This document shows positions 9,057-18,741 of a DNA stretch of 64,000 nt, in pieces. The notes beneath the pieces are model-generated. The model had not been told where the DNA came from. It did no database searches and worked only from the letters and a program-made list of their open reading frames with translations. The position numbers and the translations under genes were made by a program. The stretch's first letter is position 1, and each line of letters starts with the position of its first letter. The DNA is from Sphaerotilus microaerophilus (GTDB taxonomy: Bacteria > Pseudomonadota > Gammaproteobacteria > Burkholderiales > Burkholderiaceae_C), in contig NZ_AP025730.1 of the NCBI RefSeq assembly GCF_023734135.1, forward strand, positions 1,054,001 through 1,118,000, read 5' to 3'.

Positions 9057-9506
9057 ATGACACTCAGGAACAGGCTGGCCCGACGGGTCGGCTGGGGAAT
9101 CGGGCTGGCGCTGATCGCGCCGATGGCCTTGGCACAGACGGCACCGGGAGCGGGCGCGCCCGCGCCACTGGATGGCAAGCGGGTGGCGATCGACCCGGCG
9201 ACCGGGCAGGTCCGGCCCTTCGAGGCCGATGACGGCACCGCCGTCTCGGCAGGCAAGGCGGGCGCTGCTGCAGCACCGGCCACCGGCCTGATGTCGCGCC
9301 TCAAGGGTGGTGCAGTTGTCTCCGCCACCGGGGTGCGTGGCATGCGCCTGAGCCCGGAGCACCTCAACTACACGCGGGCGACCCGCCTGCCCGATGGCAG
9401 CCTGAGCATGACCTGCACCGTGGGCGAGAGCGCCGAGGCACACGCGAGCCATGCGGCGGCCCACCGCGCCCAACCTGCCAGGAAGGGGGCCGCCGATGTG
9501 GAATGA
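9057..9506 (+). CDS. Small secreted protein, possible post-PEP-CTERM-1 domain
   Basis: A 149-residue protein with a Sec signal peptide (cleavage near PMALAQ). The mature part contains IDPATGQVRPFEADDG and, near the end, LPDGSLSMTCTVGESAEAH. This combination resembles the small domain that accompanies exosortase-related secreted proteins in betaproteobacteria; I recognise it only from general pattern. Its last 11 bases overlap the start of the metallopeptidase gene, so the two are probably made together and the small protein may act on or with the peptidase. Confidence 0.6.
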   Translation: MTLRNRLARRVGWGIGLALIAPMALAQTAPGAGAPAPLDGKRVAIDPATGQVRPFEADDGTAVSAGKAGAAAAPATGLMSRLKGGAVVSATGVRGMRLSPEHLNYTRATRLPDGSLSMTCTVGESAEAHASHAAAHRAQPARKGAADVE

Positions 9507-10938
9507 CCTCGCGTCGCGCCTGGCGACTCCCCTGCGCCGCGGCCTCTGTGCGCTGGCGCTGGGCGGCCTGACCACGCTGGCCCAGTCGGCCGTGGTGCAG
9601 ATCATCAATGCCAACGAGCCGGGCATCGGCTTCAACGACCCCACGCCGGTGGCCCCCGTGGGCGGCAACCCCGGCACGACCCTCGGCCAGCAGCGCCTGG
9701 TGGCCTTCCAGCACGCAGCCAACATCTGGGCCCGCACGCTGAAGTCGCAGGTGCCGATCTCCGTGCTGGCCACGTTCGAGCCGCTCAACTGCAGCGACAC
9801 CAGTGCGGTGCTGGGGGCGGCGGGGGCGATCTCGGTGTGGTCGGACTTCCCGGGCGCCGAGAAACCCGGCACCTGGTACCCGTCGGCGCTGGCGAACAAA
9901 CTGGCCCGGCAGGACATCGACCCCGGCCCCTACGTAGACGGATCGGAGAACGACATCGTCGCCTTCTTCAATTCCGAACTCGGCAAGCCCGGCTGCCTGA
10001 CCGGCGTGGGCTACTACCTCGGCCTGGACAGCCGTGTACCTGCCGGCCAGCTGGACCTGATCACCACGCTGCTGCATGAGCTCGGGCATGGCCTGGGATT
10101 CCAGAACTTCTCGTTCGGCGGCGTCCAGCTCGCCGGCCAGCCGGGCATCTGGGACCACTTCATGTACGACGTGGCGGCCCGCCGGACCTGGCTGCAGATG
10201 ACCGAGGCCGAGCGGGTGGCGTCCTCCATCGCCCCGCGCAACCTGGTGTGGGCGGGGGAGACCGTGCGCAGCCGGGCCGAGCAGGTGCTGGAGCGCGGCA
10301 CGCCCGAGCTGGTGCTGCATGGCCATGGTCGGCACTTCCGTGGCGAGCGCTCGCTGATGGTCGGCACCGCCAGCTTCGGTCCGCCGCTCGGCCGCCGGCC
10401 GGTGGTCCAGGCGATGGGGCAGGTGGTGGATCAGCCGGATGGCACCGGCTGGGCCTGCACGCCGCTGTCGCCCGCCAACATCGCCCGGGTGGCCGGCAAG
10501 GTGGCCATCGTCGACCGCGGCGGTTGCACCTTCACCGTCAAGGCGGCCAACGTGCAGGCGGCCGGTGCGGTGGCGATGGTGGTGGTCAACAACGTGGCCG
10601 GGGGGCCGCCGCCAGACCTCGGCGGCACGGACCCGACCATCGTCATCCCGGCCGTGCGGGTGATGCTGGAGGACGGTGTGCTGCTCAAGAAGCTGGCCGG
10701 CAGCAACGCGGTGGCCTCGCTCGGGCTGGACATGGAGCGGCTGCGTGGCGCGGCCAAGGGCAACCGGGTGCTGCTGTACACCCCCAACCCCTACGCGCCG
10801 GGCTCGTCGATTTCGCACTGGGACACCTCGGCGCTGCGCAACCTGCTGATGGAGCCCTTCGACAACCCGGGCATGCCCCACGCAGTGCGCGCGCCGCTGG
10901 ACCTGACCTACGAGCTGCTCAAGGACATCGGCTGGTGA
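9496..10938 (+). CDS. Secreted PA-domain zinc metallopeptidase
   Basis: Predicted exported metallopeptidase of 480 residues. A signal peptide ending near LAQSA is followed by a catalytic domain with HELGHGLGF (zinc ligands His, His and catalytic Glu). The third metzincin His is not in the usual position, so the third ligand is unassigned. A PA (protease-associated) domain follows, with GKVAIVDRGGCTFTVKAANVQAAGAVAMVVVNN. After it the catalytic domain resumes and ends with DLTYELLKDIGW. The PA insertion inside the peptidase domain is a known arrangement in bacterial secreted proteases. The ATG at 9496 has a GGAAGGGGG ribosome-binding site. It probably degrades external protein. Confidence 0.8.
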   Translation: MWNDLASRLATPLRRGLCALALGGLTTLAQSAVVQIINANEPGIGFNDPTPVAPVGGNPGTTLGQQRLVAFQHAANIWARTLKSQVPISVLATFEPLNCSDTSAVLGAAGAISVWSDFPGAEKPGTWYPSALANKLARQDIDPGPYVDGSENDIVAFFNSELGKPGCLTGVGYYLGLDSRVPAGQLDLITTLLHELGHGLGFQNFSFGGVQLAGQPGIWDHFMYDVAARRTWLQMTEAERVASSIAPRNLVWAGETVRSRAEQVLERGTPELVLHGHGRHFRGERSLMVGTASFGPPLGRRPVVQAMGQVVDQPDGTGWACTPLSPANIARVAGKVAIVDRGGCTFTVKAANVQAAGAVAMVVVNNVAGGPPPDLGGTDPTIVIPAVRVMLEDGVLLKKLAGSNAVASLGLDMERLRGAAKGNRVLLYTPNPYAPGSSISHWDTSALRNLLMEPFDNPGMPHAVRAPLDLTYELLKDIGW

Positions 10939-10959
10939 TCCTCTGCTGACCCTGCCGGC

Positions 10960-10988
10960 CGGGCCCGCTTCGCCGCGGGCCCGGGTTT
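10960..10988 (+). terminator. Hairpin terminator after the peptidase gene
   Basis: A 9-base GC stem (CGGGCCCGC / GCGGGCCCG) with a 6-base loop is followed by GGTTTG. It sits 22 bases after the metallopeptidase stop. The T-tract is short, so termination may be partial. Confidence 0.5.
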
Positions 10989-11071
10989 GAATGTCGGCCC
11001 AGGCCGGCCCCCAGTCCTGGGATCGGGCACACTTCGAACCCATCCACCTACCTGCCGCCAGGGACGCCGAG

Positions 11072-11683
11072 ATGGGCCAAGCACAGCCAGTCAGCCGCTT
11101 CGACTACGCCTCCTACCTCGCGTGGGAGGCCGAGCAGGTCGAGCGCCACGAATGGGTCGATGGCGAAGTCTTCGCCATGACCGGCGCGCGCGATGCGCAC
11201 AACCGCATCGCGCTCAACATCGCCTCAGGTCTGTTGGGCCACCTGCGCGGCAGCCCCTGCCGCGTCTTCATGTCCGACATGAAGCTGCGCGTGGACTCCG
11301 CCGACGCGGTGTTCTACCCCGACGTGTTCGTCACCTGTGACCCCCGCGACCGCTCACCCGACGCCGATCTGGTCAAGCAGCACCCGCTGCTGATCGTCGA
11401 GGTACTCAGCGACAGCACCGCCGCCTACGACCGCGGACGCAAGTTCGAGCTCTACCGGCGGCTGCCGGAACTGCAGGAGGTGCTCTTCGTCGATCAGGAG
11501 CGCCTGCAGATCGACCTGTTCCGCCGCAACGGCCAGGGGCGCTGGGAGCTGTACCCGGCAGGTGAAGGCGAACTCCTCCGGCTGGACAGCCTAGGGCTGG
11601 ACCTGCCGGTGCAGCAGGTGTACGACGGCGTGCTTCCGCAGGCTGTGGGTGCGGATGGCGGCGCACAGGGATCGCCAGCCTGA
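11072..11683 (+). CDS. Uma2-family putative endonuclease (DUF820)
   Basis: Protein of about 203 residues from the Uma2/DUF820 family, which has a PD-(D/E)xK restriction-endonuclease-like fold. Visible core: YLAWEAEQVERHEWVDGEVFAMTGA, then PDVFVTCD with the metal-binding Asp, LLIVEVLSDSTAAYDRGRKFELYRRLPELQEVLFVD with the Glu and a Lys. The start at 11072 gives the normal family N-terminus; an in-frame ATG at 10991 would add 27 residues without family character. The biological role of this abundant family is unsettled. It is followed 33 bases later by a GFA gene. Confidence 0.82.
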   Translation: MGQAQPVSRFDYASYLAWEAEQVERHEWVDGEVFAMTGARDAHNRIALNIASGLLGHLRGSPCRVFMSDMKLRVDSADAVFYPDVFVTCDPRDRSPDADLVKQHPLLIVEVLSDSTAAYDRGRKFELYRRLPELQEVLFVDQERLQIDLFRRNGQGRWELYPAGEGELLRLDSLGLDLPVQQVYDGVLPQAVGADGGAQGSPA

Positions 11684-11716
11684 CGGCACCGGCGCATCGC
11701 ACCGAGGAGGCTCACC

Positions 11717-12106
11717 ATGCTTGAAGGCAGTTGCCACTGCGGCTCGGCCACCTGGCAACTCGACGAGCGGCCCGAATCCGCGACCGCCTGCAATTGCACC
11801 GCCTGCCGGCGCTACGGCGTGCTCTGGGCCTACGGCTACGAAGGCGAGAACATCCTGGTGAGCGGCGAGACCACCGCCTACGTCCGGGGAGAGTCGCTCA
11901 GCTTCCATTTCTGCCCGACCTGTGGCGGCGTCTCGCACTGGCGATCACTGGCCGCTGACGAGCAGGGGCGGCGGCGCATCGCCGTCAACCTGCGCCTGAC
12001 GGAGCCTGGCCCGATTGCCGACCTGCCCATCGACCATTTCGACGGGCTGGACACGTGGGCGGACCTGCCGCGCGACGGCAGGTGCATCAAGGACCTGTGG
12101 TTCTAG
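11717..12106 (+). CDS. GFA/CENP-V domain zinc protein
   Basis: A 129-residue protein of the glutathione-dependent formaldehyde-activating (GFA) family. The zinc-binding cysteines are in CHCGS, CNCTACRR and CPTCGG, the usual spacing. Most members are annotated as S-(hydroxymethyl)glutathione synthase-like, but this function is unproven for most of them. AGGAGG precedes the ATG. The stop codon is two bases before the GTG of the next gene, so the pair is an operon. Confidence 0.88.
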   Translation: MLEGSCHCGSATWQLDERPESATACNCTACRRYGVLWAYGYEGENILVSGETTAYVRGESLSFHFCPTCGGVSHWRSLAADEQGRRRIAVNLRLTEPGPIADLPIDHFDGLDTWADLPRDGRCIKDLWF

Positions 12107-12108
12107 CC

Positions 12109-12792
12109 GTGAAAGTCTGCATCGTCGGCGCCTCCGGCAAGCTCGGCCGGTACATGGTCCGGCATGCGCTGGAGCGGGGCCACGAGGTGGTCGGTGTGTG
12201 CCGCGCCAAGAGCGTTGCCAAGCTCGATGCCTTCAAGGGCCGGATCCAGATCTTCCCAGGTGCGACCAATGACCGCGAGGTGATCCGCCGGGCGGTGCAG
12301 GGCTGTGACGGCGTCCTGACCGTGCTGGTCCCCTGGGGCCACCAGCAATACGCCACCGGCACCGCACAGGCGGTGCTTGACCTTGCCGCGCCGGGCGCCC
12401 GTCTCGTCTTCTCCTGCGGCTGGCACATCAGCCGTGACGGGCAGGACGTCTACCCCCGCTCGCTCCTGCTGCAGGCCAGCATCTTCCGCTGGGTGACCCG
12501 CCTGATCCCCTTCGCCGACCTCGCCGACCAGGAGGAAGCCTGCCGCCGCGTGTTCGCCAGCGACCGCCGCTGGACCGTCGTGCGCGGCAGCGACCTCGAA
12601 GAGGGCCCCAGCGAGGGCCTGCCGGTGTGGCGCCGGCACGTGGGCGACCCCGTCCTGGCGAGCAACCGCACCCGGCGGATCGACTTCGCGCGCTTAATGG
12701 TGGAGGCGCTGGCGAACGACGCGCTGCTCCACGAAGCGCCGGCCATCGTCGGCTGCCGCACGAAGTCGGCGCTGGCTGCGGCGGGGCTTTGA
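12109..12792 (+). CDS. NmrA/atypical SDR NAD(P)-binding protein
   Basis: A 227-residue Rossmann-fold protein. The nucleotide-binding motif GASGKLGRYMV follows the first strand, and HEVVGVCR ends the second. Later parts (VLTVLVPWGHQQYATGTAQAVLDLA and WTVVRGSDLEEGPSEGLPVW) fit the atypical short-chain dehydrogenase/NmrA group. The usual active-site Tyr-x3-Lys is not obvious, as is common in the atypical group, so it may be a sensor or isomerase rather than a dehydrogenase. GTG at 12109 is chosen because it starts two bases after the GFA stop and begins directly with the first strand. Confidence 0.8.
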   Translation: MKVCIVGASGKLGRYMVRHALERGHEVVGVCRAKSVAKLDAFKGRIQIFPGATNDREVIRRAVQGCDGVLTVLVPWGHQQYATGTAQAVLDLAAPGARLVFSCGWHISRDGQDVYPRSLLLQASIFRWVTRLIPFADLADQEEACRRVFASDRRWTVVRGSDLEEGPSEGLPVWRRHVGDPVLASNRTRRIDFARLMVEALANDALLHEAPAIVGCRTKSALAAAGL

Positions 12793-12858
12793 GGCGCGCG
12801 CATGGGCGTGCCGGGCGGTTCACTTCACCAGTGGGCGCATGTAGCTATGCGTCGGATG

Positions 12859-12879
12859 GCAAAAGACAAGACCTGACCC
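12859..12879 (+). repeat. 21-base inverted repeat, left copy
   Basis: This segment, whose core is AAAAGACAAGACCTGACC, is exactly complementary over 21 bases to 15654-15674. The two copies face each other and bracket the integron remnant and its IS. The sequence resembles the ends of REP-type repeats often found in betaproteobacterial intergenic regions; this is recollection, not a search result. Confidence 0.8.
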
Positions 12880-13200
12880 TAACGATCCCTCTAACGATCC
12901 CTGGGGGCCGGCCCGTGGTGACGAGCGTTGGCCGTGCGTTCGTGAATTTATCCGCACTTTGCCTTTGATCTGCCGTGTGGACAGACGCCGGGGGCGTGGG
13001 TAAGCTGAACCAAGAAATCAAGAAAAACCTGACGCGCTGGAGGCGCGACAAACAAGACGGGAGGGCGCGTGCAGACTTCGACAGCATCCATCCAGAAGAC
13101 GCCGGCGCGACGCGCTGGCTCGGTCGGGCGTCTTGCCCGCGCGTGCGGCGCGCGTTGTAGTGGACTTGGCGCTGCTATTTGCCATAGGTCCGATGTGATT

Positions 13201-13302
13201 ATTAAACCGGCAATAAAAAAGGCGACAAAAAGGTCCCGCAAGTCCTTGATTGCAAAGGACTTCCTTGATACGTAAATTTTCTTTTTTAATTGCCGGATTA
13301 AT
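13201..13302. repeat. Nested palindrome (large hairpin)
   Basis: Outer arms of 22 bases (13201-13222 and 13281-13302, core CCGGCAAT / ATTGCCGG) pair with three mismatches. Inside lies a perfect 8-base stem with 7-base loop at 13240-13262 (AAGTCCTT / AAGGACTT). The AT-rich composition differs from the surroundings. It lies directly upstream of the attI-like site, where an integron has its cassette promoter; it could be a MITE-like insertion. Confidence 0.6.
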
Positions 13303-13311
13303 AGGCGGATT

Positions 13312-13372
13312 GCCATGTTATTTAGCGCAAGCCGATGTTATTGAGTGCTTGGCAGTGCACAACAAGTTAGGC
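13312..13372 (+). other. attI1-like integron recombination site
   Basis: The 61 bases up to GTTAGGC (13366-13372) resemble the class 1 integron attI1 site. There are two ATGTTA direct repeats in the same relative positions, GGCAGT before the core, AACAA just ahead of it, and the crossover core GTTAGGC. The first cassette begins at the TTAGGC. No integrase gene is adjacent, so the site could be used only by an integrase acting in trans. Position-by-position comparison was from memory of attI1. Confidence 0.6.
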
Positions 13373-13398
13373 CTCTTACTCCACTACCCGGGGACCGC

Positions 13399-13796
13399 AT
13401 GCACCTGAACCACGATAAGCTCGTGTACCTCGATCTTGACTTCATCGCGCGGAAGTACGAAGAACTAAAGGGCGAGGACCCCGCGGCCAAGACAACCCGC
13501 ACCGAGGGTGCGAACGCAGGGATCAAGGCCTACTTCGCCAATGCCGGGGTCTCCGTTACAGAGTCAGTGTCGTACAGCATCACGTCGCGCCAGATGCTGA
13601 GCGCGGTCTGGCAGGAACTGCAGACCACGTACCCAGACTTTGGGGCGTTCGAGAACTACAAAGGAACGAAGCTTCTGTGGCTAAGCGGCAAGCTCACGCT
13701 TGCTGAGTGGAAGGACCGCAAGAGCGAGAAGCCAGGGTACGAGTTCTATGAACTTCACCACGGTACAGAGCGCATGGCTTTTCTACCCAACAACCA
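13399..13796 (+). pseudogene. Cassette 1 gene, 5' part (interrupted by IS)
   Basis: This is the first 132 codons of an unrecognised cassette gene starting MHLNHDKLVYLDLDFIARKY. Removing the IS and one copy of the 5-base target duplication joins it in frame to 14960-15116 and gives a 184-residue protein. That protein has an N-terminal beta-strand/helix region, a Ser/Val-rich stretch (VSVTESVSYSITSRQML) and a C-terminal block ending YVILEEA. No membrane segment or catalytic motif is clear. With the IS in place, translation reads a few codons into the IS and stops. Confidence 0.6.
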
Positions 13797-14954
13797 TAGG
13801 ACTTACGCAAACGTTTAAATCAAACTAGATTATTTAATATATCGGCGCCGATTTCGTGGTATTTGTGATAATATATTCACCATGAAACCCACGAGCCGAG
13901 ACTACTGCCAATTTCTGATATCCACACAAATCAACTACACGCAGACCTATTTTGCGGATCACCATCAGAGGTTTTCTCATGACGCCATAAATCGCTACTT
14001 GCAGGCTGCCAATATCAGCCCGGCCGATGTCTGGAATCTGGCCCGACGAAACATCGAATTTGACGACGATGCCTGCCTGGTTTTCGATGACAGCGTTCTG
14101 GACAAGAACCACTCGCACAAAATCGAGCTGGTGCGCAAACAGTACAGCGGCAACGCCCACGGCCTGATCAAGGGCATTGGGGTGGTCAACTGCCTGTACG
14201 TGAACATCAAGACCGGCCACTACTGGATCATCGACTGGCGCATCTATGCGCCTGACGAAGACGGCAAGTCCAAGCTGGATCATGTCCAGGAGATGTTCGA
14301 CAATGCCATGGCGCACAAGAAGCTGCCCTTTCGCACCGTGCTGATGGACTCCTGGTACGCCACCATGGATCTGATGAAGCACATCCACCGGGCGGGCAAG
14401 CACTTCTACTGCCCGCTCAAGAGCAATCGCAAGGTTGACGACAGCCAAGGCCAGCAGCCCTACAAGGCGGTCAGTACGCTGCAGTGGAGTGCCCAAGAAC
14501 ATGTGCATGGCAAACACGTCAAACTGTTCAAGTTTCCCAGTGACATCAAGCTGAAACTGTTCCGGGTTGTGGTTGATACCAATCGCACGGACTGGGTTGT
14601 GACAAACGACCTATCTCAAGATTCGACGGACGATACGCATGAGATGTGTGCCGTGCGCTGGAAGATTGAGCAGTACCACAGGGAGATCAAGCAGGTTCTT
14701 GGCATCGAAAAATGTCAGTGCAGAATGGCCCGGTCACAGAAGAATCACATCGCCTGCGCGATATTGGCCTGGGTCCACCTCTGCGAGACGGCCAAAGCGC
14801 TGAAGACAAACATCTACAGCCTGAAGAAGGGAATCCTCTCGGAATTCCTCAAGAAGGAACTTCGGTCACCAACCATTCGCATGGCACCCATCTGACATAT
14901 TGAGTCGAAATGGCGAATCATTGCGCTAGCTGAAGTGACCCTGCGTAAGTCCTA
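13797..14954 (+). mobile_element. IS (IS4/IS701-like DDE group), copy 1
   Basis: Element of 1158 bases with perfect 13-base terminal inverted repeats (TAGGACTTACGCA at the left, its complement at the right). It is flanked by the 5-base target duplication AACCA (13792-13796 and 14955-14959). One transposase gene fills it. A second copy of the same length, with an identical transposase product, lies at 52300-53457. Confidence 0.92.
13882..14895 (+). CDS. DDE transposase of IS copy 1
   Basis: Transposase of 337 residues with an RNase H-like DDE core. The first Asp is in LVFDDSVLDKNHSHKIELV, the second in VLMDSWYATMDLM, and the Glu lies in WKIEQYHREIKQ, matching the Y-R-E-K signature of the IS4-like superfamily. 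The segment KIELVRKQYSGNAHGLIKG is characteristic of IS701-type and related elements. The exact IS family is not settled because the 5-base duplication differs from the 4 bases I associate with IS701. The frame is intact, so the element may be active. Confidence 0.9.
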   Translation: MKPTSRDYCQFLISTQINYTQTYFADHHQRFSHDAINRYLQAANISPADVWNLARRNIEFDDDACLVFDDSVLDKNHSHKIELVRKQYSGNAHGLIKGIGVVNCLYVNIKTGHYWIIDWRIYAPDEDGKSKLDHVQEMFDNAMAHKKLPFRTVLMDSWYATMDLMKHIHRAGKHFYCPLKSNRKVDDSQGQQPYKAVSTLQWSAQEHVHGKHVKLFKFPSDIKLKLFRVVVDTNRTDWVVTNDLSQDSTDDTHEMCAVRWKIEQYHREIKQVLGIEKCQCRMARSQKNHIACAILAWVHLCETAKALKTNIYSLKKGILSEFLKKELRSPTIRMAPI

Positions 14955-14959
14955 AACCA

Positions 14960-15116
14960 GTACTTTGCCGCCGGCTTCGCACAAGCACTCGGCGCCTCGA
15001 CTGCTCTTAAGGGGAACATTTCGATTCCTGTGCGCTGCCTCGCACGCGTTCTCTGGCATGTTGAAGATGCGCGAAACTACGTTGCGTGCCCATACGTCAT
15101 CCTCGAAGAGGCCTAA
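14960..15116 (+). pseudogene. Cassette 1 gene, 3' part
   Basis: Continuation of the gene at 13399-13796: QYFAAGFAQALGAS through YVACPYVILEEA and TAA at 15114-15116. It has no ribosome-binding site or start of its own. Codon phase is restored exactly if the IS and one AACCA copy are removed. Confidence 0.6.
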
Positions 15117-15129
15117 CCATTCGTTAGGC
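15111..15129 (+). other. Reduced attC between cassettes 1 and 2
   Basis: GCCTAAC (R'') is separated by only five bases (CATTC) from GTTAGGC (R'). A normal attC has tens of bases of imperfect palindrome between these. A deletion between two short GTT repeats would give this structure. It marks the cassette boundary but probably cannot fold as a recombination substrate. Confidence 0.5.
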
Positions 15130-15624
15130 ACCAATACCACGCATCTTCACCATAGGAGCTTTGAGCAATGGCCATGATTAAGTGCAGTAGCTGCGGCAAT
15201 CAAATTTCACCGAAGGCAGCCACTTGCCCGAAGTGCGGACACCCCAATGAAAAGGCAAAGCACTTGTCCGGCGGGCAAGTAATTGGCTACCTTTTTATTG
15301 CAGGCGCACTACTCTGGTTCTTTGCAGGTGGCGGACTGGACAAGCGAGCTGCTCAAGAGATGCAAAAGATTGAAAACCAGGTCGCTGCTGATGCCGTAAA
15401 TCAATACCAAATTGCCAAACGCCAAGGCAATGCTATTCAGGTTTGCGTTCAGGCTGGCCTTGTGTCAGCTGCGTATCTTCAAGCTAAAGATGAGCCGAGC
15501 TATCAGCAGTGGAAGAAGACGGAAAGCGAAGACTGTCGCCGTGCCGGTGTTCCCCATTGATGCCCAACCCATGATTCCACCGGGCCTTGCGCATAGAGCC
15601 GCGCAATACCGGTGAATTCAAACG
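15124..15624 (+). other. Integron gene cassette 2
   Basis: Begins with TTAGGC after the reduced attC and ends at the G of the last attC core. It contains one gene (15168-15560) followed two bases later by an attC. The size of about 500 bases and one-gene layout are typical of cassettes. Confidence 0.55.
15168..15560 (+). CDS. Zinc-ribbon membrane protein of cassette 2
   Basis: A 130-residue protein. The N-terminus is a zinc ribbon with two Cys pairs (KCSSCGNQ and TCPKCGHPN). A single membrane helix follows (VIGYLFIAGALLWFFAGGG), then a charged helical tail with two further Cys residues. Such small zinc-ribbon/transmembrane proteins are common as uncharacterised integron cassette products. 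AGGAG 9 bases before the ATG at 15168 supports that start over the internal ATG at 15174. Function unknown. Confidence 0.75.
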   Translation: MAMIKCSSCGNQISPKAATCPKCGHPNEKAKHLSGGQVIGYLFIAGALLWFFAGGGLDKRAAQEMQKIENQVAADAVNQYQIAKRQGNAIQVCVQAGLVSAAYLQAKDEPSYQQWKKTESEDCRRAGVPH

Positions 15625-15630
15625 ATGTGC
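15562..15630 (+). other. attC site of cassette 2
   Basis: R'' is GCCCAAC (15562-15568). After five bases an imperfect palindrome follows: the left arm includes CCACCGGGCCTTGCGC and the right arm GCGCAATACCGGTG, pairing with extrahelical bases around a loop of about 8. Five bases then separate it from the R' position, which reads GATGTGC (15624-15630) instead of GTTRRRY. The size of 69 bases is normal for attC. Confidence 0.6.
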
Positions 15631-15653
15631 ATGGCTGGGGTCATGCATAGCAG

Positions 15654-15674
15654 GGGTCAGGTCTTGTCTTTTGC
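15654..15674 (-). repeat. 21-base inverted repeat, right copy
   Basis: Exact complement of 12859-12879. It closes the 2.8-kb segment that contains the integron remnant. Confidence 0.8.
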
Positions 15675-15733
15675 TTAATCGAGTCACCAAGGCACCTAAA
15701 ATGCCCCGTTTCCAGCACATCGCCCATCCAACC

Positions 15734-15994
15734 ATGACCGACCCTACCCCCGTCACCCCCGCCCGCCCCGAGCTCCCCGACCACCTCAGCGCCGACCCGC
15801 GCAGCCCGTTCCATGTGGCTGCGGCCTTCGAGCACGACATCGGCATCCGCTTCAACGACAAGGAGCGCAGCGACGTCGAGGAGTACTGCGTCAGCGAGGG
15901 CTGGGTGAAGGTGCCGGCCGGCAAGGCGCGGGACCGGTTTGGCCGGCCGCTGACGATCAAGCTCAAGGGCCGGGTCGAGGCCTTCTACCGCTGA
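15734..15994 (+). CDS. DUF3297 family protein
   Basis: An 86-residue soluble protein with the family's conserved order: DHLSADPRSPFH, DIGIRFNDKERSDVEEYCVSEGWVKVPAGKARDRFGRPLTIKLKG and a C-terminal VEAFY. This small family is widespread in proteobacteria and has no assigned function. The start at 15734 is the first ATG giving the family N-terminus. GC-rich codon use marks the return to host-type DNA after the integron remnant. Confidence 0.85.
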   Translation: MTDPTPVTPARPELPDHLSADPRSPFHVAAAFEHDIGIRFNDKERSDVEEYCVSEGWVKVPAGKARDRFGRPLTIKLKGRVEAFYR

Positions 15995-16049
15995 ACAAGC
16001 AGGCGGGCGCCTGGGCAATGGCCGGGTGCCCCTGAACGCCGCTGCCGCG

Positions 16050-17252
<1,203 letters not shown>

Positions 17253-17426
17253 GCGGAACTCCGACGGCGAGCGGCGCGGGCCACCGAGGGCTGTCCCCTA
17301 GGCGCCATGTCGCCAACGTGCTCGCCGGCCCGGGGTGCGTCTGGGATAACCACGGCTGCACGCAGCGGGACGCCCCCGCACACTGTCCCGTTCCCCACCC
17401 AACGACCGACCGCCGAGGATCGCCGC

Positions 17427-18695
<1,269 letters not shown>

Positions 18696-18717
18696 TCGCG
18701 CGCCCTCAGCTCGACGG

Positions 18718-18741
18718 CCCCGTTGTCCTTGGCGGGGTTTT
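18718..18741 (+). terminator. Hairpin with T-run after the acyl-CoA dehydrogenase gene
   Basis: CCCCG, a 10-base loop, CGGGG and then TTTT. The stem is short, so it may attenuate rather than stop transcription into the CoA-ligase gene. Confidence 0.45.

Larger units (their letters stand above)
12793..13311. other. Gene-free accessory junction left of the integron remnant
   Basis: No convincing gene is visible in about 520 bases. An imperfect 11-base direct repeat (AACGATCCCTC/G) lies near 12881-12902. One copy of a 21-base inverted repeat lies at 12859-12879 and a nested palindrome at 13201-13302. A divergent integrase gene would be expected here for a complete integron, but no IntI-like frame is present. 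Confidence 0.6.
13367..15123 (+). other. Integron gene cassette 1, carrying an IS
   Basis: The cassette runs from the TTAGGC of the attI-like core to the G of the next GTTAGGC. It holds one gene whose stop codon TAA lies inside the GCCTAAC element at 15111-15117, a hallmark of cassettes. The IS at 13797-14954 interrupts it. Its own attC is reduced to GCCTAAC-5 bases-GTTAGGC. Confidence 0.55.

Noticed and set aside
12975..13160. Small plus-strand frame starting MWTDAGG
   Set aside because: No ribosome-binding site, no recognisable domain and low-complexity end; not supported as a gene.
12948..13316. 122-codon minus-strand frame where an integron integrase should be
   Set aside because: No tyrosine-recombinase motif (no R, HxxR or Y blocks); it spans the palindrome and looks noncoding.
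13834..14517. 227-codon minus-strand frame inside the IS (also at 52337-53020)
   Set aside because: It is antisense to the transposase with no family character.
14952..15140. Minus-strand 62-codon frame across the right IS junction
   Set aside because: It depends on the IS junction and is antisense to the restored cassette gene.
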